A stretch of 64,000 bases of DNA from Patella vulgata (lineage: Eukaryota > Mollusca > Gastropoda > Patellidae), in assembly GCF_932274485.2 (NCBI RefSeq), contig NC_065884.2:36289540-36353539 (forward strand). The letters are read 5' to 3'. The notes under the pieces are model-generated. The model had not been told where the DNA came from. It saw only the letters and a list, made by a program, of their open reading frames with translations, and searched no databases. A program made the position numbers and the translations under genes. Positions 57,573 to 64,000 of the stretch are shown one piece after another. How positions within the stretch are numbered: the first letter of the stretch is position 1; every line of letters starts with the position of its first letter.

Positions 57573-58568
57573 AAGCGGTTGCCATGCAAGATACACTCAC
57601 ATTTTGCAAGAGATGTACAGAGAACGAGCTAAAACAAAGCGATTTTCGTCCAATCAAGGGCCATAATCCAGGAAGTTAGGGTCTGATTCAGGCAAATATC
57701 GAAAGAAACCGAGACCTTTGGGATATAATCATATGTTTTAAGTTTCATCAAAATCAGATAAAAATTGTGACCTCTAGAGGGTTCACAACCTTGGTATTAA
57801 ATACTTATACACTATTTGAGTATGGGGAGTTCCCAAAAATATTCCAAAAAATTTTAAATCAGACAAAAATTGTGACCTCTCGAGGCCCACATTTTGCAAG
57901 AGATGGATAGAGATCAAGCTAAAAGAAGCGATTTTTCATACAATCAGGGGCTATAATCCAGGAAGTTTGAGCCTGATTCGTGCAAATATCGAAAGGAACC
58001 GAGATCTAAACATATATTTTAAGTTCCATCAAAATGAGTAAGGAGAGCGGCCATTTTGTCAGGCATTTTTGGTCCAATTTTCATGAAATTGGAACTCAAA
58101 TGTCCTTTAACAGTGATATACTTAAACAGATAAATCAGATAAAAATGTGATTTTTCGTACAATCAGGGGCCATAATCCAGGACGTTACAGTCCGATATGC
58201 TCAAATATCGAAAGGAACCAAAGATCTTTGGATTATAGTCATACATTTCAAGTTTCATCAAAATCGGATCAAAATCGAATCAAAATTGTGACTTCTAGAG
58301 TGTCCACAAGCTTGGTATTACATACTCTTACTCTCATTGGTGAGATTTTTTGCAAATAATGGGAACAAAGTGATAAATCAAAATTTTGTTACTGTTACCG
58401 GTATACTAAAGTTTAAGAAAGAATATTGATACAAGCTAATAACATGATTTTTTGTACAATCAGGGTCCATAATCCATGAAGTTACGGTCCAATGCTTGCC
58501 AATATCGAAAAGAGCAGAGATCTTTGGGATATAAACCTATATTTCGAGTTTTGTCAAAAACGGATAAA
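57573..58568 (+). repeat. Family A element, right end replaced by family C
   Basis: Left tip 'caagcggttgccatgcaaga', several ~175-bp monomers, and a partial internal repeat of the left-end text at 57,880-57,910 ('cacattttgcaagagatgg'). It ends at 'cggataaa', where a family C left tip begins. Confidence 0.7.
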
Positions 58569-60127
58569 GATAGGTTGCCAGGCAACGGCACATAAGCCCA
58601 CAGCCACTAAATCGTTCGAGCGGTTGACAAGGGTTGTCACACATTTATTCATTTTTAGGTAATTAGGGGCATTTAATAGACAATTTCATACAGATGACAT
58701 TATAACTTTCGTTGTTTGAGTGTTCACAAGGTTCTGAAGATAGGTTGCCAGCCAACGAAACATACACCCACAGCAGCTAAATTGTCCGAGCGGTTGACAA
58801 GCGTTGTCGCATATTTATGCCATTGCAGCTAATTGGGGGCTTTTATCAGACAGTTCCATACAGATAAGATTATAATTTTTGCCATTTGAGGGTTCACAAG
58901 GTTCTACAAACTGAAACAAGGTTCTCAACTCTGGAAGTAATCTACAGAAATTGTTGAAATTTGACAGGCTTTTTCGTTTTACTAATTTAAATAATGCATC
59001 TAAATTTCGTACAGATCAGATGATCACTTTTGTCATTCAAATGATGCATGCAAATTTCATACAGATCGGCAGGTAACTTTTGATGTTAGAGCGTTCACAA
59101 GGTTCAATAAAGTGAAACATGGGCCATAACATTAGACGTAATAAATAGAAATTGCTGAAATTCAATAGGCTTCTTCGTTCCACTAATTTAAGTAATGCAT
59201 ATAAGTTTCAGAAAGATCGGATGATAACTTTTGGCATTCACAAGGTTCAATAAAGTGACACAAGGGCCATAACTCTAGACGTAATGAACAGAAATTATTG
59301 AAATTCAATAGCCTTCTTCATTTCACAAATTTAAATCATGCATATAAATTTCACAAAGATTGGGTGATAACTTGTGGTGTTGGAGCGTTCCCAAGGTTAA
59401 ACAAAGTGAAACAAGGGCCATAACACTAGAAGTAATAAACGGAAATTATTGAAATTAAATAGGCTTCTTCATCTCACTAATGCAAACAACATATATCAAT
59501 TTCAAAACAACTGGATGAGCGTTCACAAGAAATTGTGGACGATGGATGGACGGACGGGGGCGACGGCAATATACGTCCACATTTCTATGAGGGCATATAA
59601 AAACTAAAACAAGGGCGTTCACAATCTACAGAAATTGTTGAAATTCGACAGGCTTTTTCGTTTTGCTAATTCAAATAATGCATATAAATTCCATAACTTT
59701 TGTCGTTCTAACGTTCGCAAGGTTCAACAAAGTAAAACAAGGGCCATAACTCTATAGAACTAATTGACGGAAATTGCTGAAATTCAGTAGGATTCTTCAT
59801 TTCACTAATTTTAATGATGCATATGAATTTCATACAGATTGGATGGTAACTTTTGTCCTTCGAGTGTTCACAAGATCCAACAAAGTGAAACAAGGGCCAT
59901 AACTCTAGATGTAATAAACGGAGATTGCTGAAATTCAATAGGCTTCTTCATTTTACTAATTTAAACAATACACATAAATTTCATACAGATCGGATCATAA
60001 CTTTTGTTGATAGAGTGTTCACAAGGTGCAACAAACTGAAACAAGGGCCATAACTCTAGAAGAAAATAACGGAAATTATCGAAATTAAATAGGCTTTTTC
60101 ATCTCACTAATGTAAACAACATATTTG
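58569..60127 (+). mobile_element. Family C element with a second family C copy inside it
   Basis: The outer copy starts GATAGGTTGCCAGGCAACG at 58,569. A second left tip begins at 58,739 and its terminal stem-loop ends at 59,598 ('ggcatat' before an A-run). Outer monomers resume at 59,599 with 'aactaaaacaaggg', fitting the text cut at 58,738 ('aaggttctgaa'). Monomers of ~150 bp carry 'caagggccataactctaga', 'gaaattcaataggcttctt' and 'gcgttcacaag'. The outer right end is lost at repeat H. Confidence 0.75.
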
Positions 60128-60527
60128 ACTCGGTATGTCAAAATGAGTCGGAATGCACACTATCTAATTTTGAACTAGAGACAAAATAAGTGAAAATATT
60201 GATTTCGATCGAAATAGAGATTTTCACAAAAATGGGTCTATAAATATACTCTCGACACAAAAGAGTAAGAGTACCGTATTCATAAATCTGTCCTATTTCT
60301 TAAAATTCTCAGCGAAATTAGTTATTTTTCTTCATTCGCAGTGGGACGACCGGTCATTCCGCTTGCATAATAATTGGCATCGTTATAAAGCGGAGAATCT
60401 GTAGTTTACAAATATGCTGAAAATATTGCCGATGAATTCATTTTGAACGGGAACAATCAAGTTTTAAAACCCCTAAAAAATGTAAACAAACTCCATTTGT
60501 TGCTACGCTGTCTACACATGTCAAAAT
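60128..60527 (+). repeat. Dispersed repeat H, copy 2
   Basis: Matches 33,858-34,262 (shared 'ctgtcctatttcttaaaatt', 'cgcagtgggacgacc', 'gcataataattggcatcgtt'). Directly followed by family E. Confidence 0.7.
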
Positions 60528-60529
60528 AG

Positions 60530-62320
60530 TGATCCTGACAAAATTTGTTACTAACTTACCGCTAAGTTAGCTGACTTTCTAATGGGAAATTAAAATGCGA
60601 AAAAAATCTTAAAAAGTGATCCTGACAAAATTGGTTATTTCTCGACAAGCTATTTTTGGACATCTATATGATCTTATTGATTCAATCTATAGGTCCATTG
60701 GAGTCAAATATCATAATCTTAAACGAATAATAAATATAACTCACTTCAAACAAATGTTTGTTTTGGAGGCTAAAAATACAGTTTTTGCAAAAATGACATT
60801 ACATCCGGGAATAATGAAAATGTTAAATTAATTCTATGAAATCATAAATGGCATAAGGCATCACATGGGGAAAATTTAATAAAAATCGAATTATAATTGC
60901 CACTTTTATAGACCAAAAACCTTGAAAAGTGACTTGTGGAAAATCGTCCATTTCTCTGCAACCGTACAAGTTAGAAACCCTTTTGTGGTATCTGTATGAT
61001 CGTATGGATGCATTCTGTTTGTAGATAGGAATCAAATATCATAATTTTATAAAACATTACAAATCAATTGAATAAAATATCTGTTTTGCAAACATAATAC
61101 TTGCTTTTTAAAAGAACTTTAGACACGTCAAAATTAAAGTTCTGGGCAAAATTACGGCACTTCCTGTGTCGACAGAGACTTTTATCGATAGAAGAAAGTT
61201 GAGAATTTGCACCACGGAGCATATATACAAAGCAGACAATAAATAATTAAGCCAGAACCCATAAACGGAAATTAAAATGCGAAAAATCTTAAAAAGTGAT
61301 CCTGACAAAATTGGTTATTTCTCGGCAAGGGAAGATGTTAGAAACAATTTTGTGATATCAATATGATCGTATTGCTTTATACTATTTGCCAATAGGAATC
61401 AAATATCACAATGTTATACGAATAATGAATATCGCTTACATCAAACAAGTATTTGTTTTAGAGGCTAAAAATACAGTTTTTGGTAATATCATGTTACTTC
61501 CGATGATAATGAAAATGTTAAATTACTTGTATGAAATGGTAAATGGCATTAGGTATCACACAGTGAAATTTTTATGAAACTCGAACAATAATTGACACTT
61601 TTATTGACCAAAAACCTTGAAAAGTGACCTGTTGAAAATAGCCTATTTCTCCGCAACTAAACAAGTTAGAAACCATTTTTGTGATATCTGTATGATCGTA
61701 TGAGTTCATTCTATTAGTTGATATTAAAATTTAAAAAAAAAAACAAATCAGACTCATTTGAATGAAATATCTGTTTTGAATGCTAAAAATACAGTTTTTG
61801 CCCAAATGAGTCCATTTCCGGTGACAGTGTAAATGTTAAAATGGTTTGACCGAGTCAAAATTTGAATTAGGCATCAAATCGTAAAAAAAAATATTGAAAT
61901 CAAATGATAATTGACTCTTTTTCAGGCTAAATAACGTGAAAAGTGACACATGCAAAATTGCTTATTTCTCGGCAACTGAGCATATTACAAATTAATTTTC
62001 AATTACATTCTCTCCGTTACGAGTTTATGAAAGTTACGAAGAAATATTTTAAAATATGAAAACGCTGGATGGGTTTTAAATAGTTAAATTTTACACCGTT
62101 TTTCATCTTTTAATCGAAATAGTCCGAAAACTAAATTGAAAAAAAATAAACCGAGCCCGACATTTTGTGCGCCTTTAAAGGGTGCACCCTTTCAGTTATA
62201 CCAGATTTGAAAAAAATAATATTTGCTTTCAAAAAGTGGTACTGAACTGTCAAAATTGTAGTTTTTGGTAAAATTATGTCACTTCCGGTGCTGACAGGAA
62301 ACTTTAAAATTAACATAAAA
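60530..62320 (+). repeat. Family E element, copy 4, left part
   Basis: About five ~300-bp monomers ('ccttgaaaagtgac', 'acaagttagaaacc', 'atttctcggcaac', 'ttccggtgacagtg'), then the unique right region from about 61,940 ('gtgcaccctttcagttatac'). Interrupted by family C at 62,321 and resumes at 63,786. Confidence 0.75.
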
Positions 62321-63785
62321 GATAGGTTGCCAGGCAACAAAACATACGCCCACAGCAGCTAAATCGTACGCGCGGTCGACAAGGGGTGTAGCATTTGTGT
62401 TCCTTGGTAGGTAATTGGGGGCCTTTACAAGACAGTTCCATACAGATCAGATTATAAATTTTGTCGTTTGAGGGTTTACAAGGTTCTAAAAACTGAAACA
62501 AGGTTCTCAACTCTGGAAGTAATCTACAGAAATTGTTGAAATTTGACAGGCTTTTTTGTTTTACTAATTTAAATAATGCATATAAATTTCATACATATCG
62601 GATGATAACTTAAACAAGGTTTAACAAAATGAAACAAGGGCAATAACTCTAGAAATAATTATTGTAAATTGCTGAAATTCAATAGGCTTTTTCATTTCAC
62701 TAATTTAAATCATGCATATAAATTTCACAAAGATCGGGTGATAACTTTTGGCGTTAGAGCGTTCACAAGGATCAATAAAGTGAAACAAGGGCCATAACTC
62801 TAGACGTAATAAACGGAAATTGCTGAAATTCAATAGGATTCTTCGTTTCACTAATCTAAATAATGCATATACATTTCACAAAGATTGGGTGATAAGCTTT
62901 TGGCGTTGGGAGCGTTCACAAGGTTCAATAAAGTGAAACAAGGGCCATAACTCTAGACGTAATACACAGAAATTGCTGAAATTCAATAGGCTTTTTTGTC
63001 TCACTAATTTAAATAATGCATTAAATTTTCAGAAAGATCGAATGATAACTTTTGACGTTAGAGCATTCACAAGGATCAATAAAGTGAAACAAGGGCCATA
63101 ACTCTAGACGTAATAAACGGAAATTGCTGAAATTCAATAGGCTTCTTCGTTTCACTAATCTAAATAATCCATATACATTTCACAAAGATTGGGTGATAAC
63201 TTTTGGTGTTGGAGCGTTCACAAGGTTCAATAAAGTGAAACAAGGGCCATAACTCTAGACGTAATTAACGGAAATTGCTGAAATTCAATAGGCTTTTCGG
63301 CTCACTAATTTAAATAATGCATATAATTTTCAGAAAGATTGAATGATAACTTTTGACGTTAGAGCGTTCACAAGGATCAATAAAGTGAAACAAGGGCCAT
63401 AACTCTAGACGTAAATAACGGAAATTGCTGAAATTCAATAGGCTTCTTCGTTTCAGTAATCTAAATAATGCATATAAATTTCAGAAAGATCGGATGATAA
63501 CTTTTGGCGTTAGAGCGTTCACAAGGTTCAACAAAGTGAAACAAGGGCCATAACTCTAGACATAATAAACAGAAATTATTGAAATTAAATAGGCTTCTTC
63601 ACCTCACTAATGTAAACAACATATATCAATTTTAAAACAATTGGATGATAACTTTTGGCGTTAGAGTGTTCACAAGAAATTGTGGACGATGGACGGACGG
63701 ACGGATGGACGGACCGACGGACGGACGGACTGACAGACAGACAGGGGCGACGGCAATCTACGTCCACATTTCAATGTAGGCGTAT
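62321..63785 (+). mobile_element. Family C element inserted in family E
   Basis: GATAGGTTGCCAGGCAAC start; about eight ~150-bp monomers ('caataaagtgaaacaaggg', 'cataactctagacgtaata', 'cggaaattgctgaaattcaa'); a (GACG/GACA)n tract at 63,690-63,742; terminal stem-loop at about 63,757-63,785. Flanks are family E on both sides at an A-run ('aacataaaa' left, 'aaaaatgacattt' right). Confidence 0.88.
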
Positions 63786-64000
63786 AAAAATGACATTTCG
63801 GAAAACGGAGCATATGAACTTTGTTTTATACAAATCGAACAATAAATAATTAATCCAGGACTGAAAAACTGAAATAGCCAATGGCGGCTAACACAAATTA
63901 CTGAGACAAAAATTGTTCACATTTTTGCTCAAGTCAGATAATCCTTTAATCCTATGAAAATACCATCAAAAAATATTCAAAAATAAAAAAGTTTTTTGTA
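63786..64000 (+). repeat. Family E element, copy 4, right part, cut by the window end
   Basis: Matches 9,806-9,990 of copy 1 ('catatgaactttgttttata', 'caaatcgaacaataaataat', 'ggactgaaaaactgaa'). The terminal stem-loop would lie beyond the window. Confidence 0.75.

Overview
The window is AT-rich animal DNA, almost certainly from a marine invertebrate and most likely a mollusc. Evidence: there is one intron-bounded exon of a conserved animal kinase gene, no bacterial gene organisation, and a dense load of LINEs, tRNA-derived SINEs, Tc1/mariner, CACTA, BEL/Pao and Ty3/Gypsy relics. There are also tandem-core, stem-loop-ended repeats of the kind known from molluscs (the 'pearl'-like style). Species and mollusc class cannot be read from the sequence.

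The only confident host coding sequence is a 113-bp exon at 55,601-55,713 on the minus strand. It has good splice sites and encodes the post-kinase UBA-like segment of a BRSK/SAD-type kinase, so much of the right half is probably intron of that gene. A weak ubiquilin-like N-terminal reading frame lies at about 38,100-38,210 (minus). Everything else with coding capacity belongs to transposable elements.

Layout. 1-1,860: nothing recognised. 1,860-7,480: repeat family F, tandem-core family A with a family B element inserted, dimeric family D, then a SINE. 7,920-24,459: one old plus-strand LINE (LINE-J) split by two insertions, a 1.95-kb family E element (8,429-10,378) and an 11.75-kb CACTA-type element (11,128-22,880) with ~750-bp inverted repeats and a TAA target duplication. 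The CACTA element itself carries a 7.2-kb full-length I/Nimb-type LINE (LINE-N, minus, 13,714-20,924) with a perfect 12-bp duplication. 24,460-37,730: fragments of families B, E, A, D, small SINE and tail insertions, an inverted-repeat element with a tandem core (31,734-32,789), and a cruciform. 38,400-42,805: a broken BEL/Pao fossil carrying a SINE and a family B insertion. 42,811-48,005: a broken LTR fossil (minus) into which a 3.44-kb element with 490-bp inverted repeats and a 40-bp x ~29 minisatellite has inserted. 48,781-49,822: three repeated stem-loops and a Ty3/Gypsy fossil. 51,825-55,570: families A, B and D up to the kinase exon. 56,418-57,353: dead Tc1/mariner transposase. 57,573-64,000: families A, C (one copy inside another) and E, with C inserted in E.

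The window is best read as a stratigraphy. Nested insertions give exact element ends and relative ages: LINE-J is older than the CACTA element, which is older than LINE-N; family B/C elements repeatedly entered A, E, BEL and each other at short A-runs.
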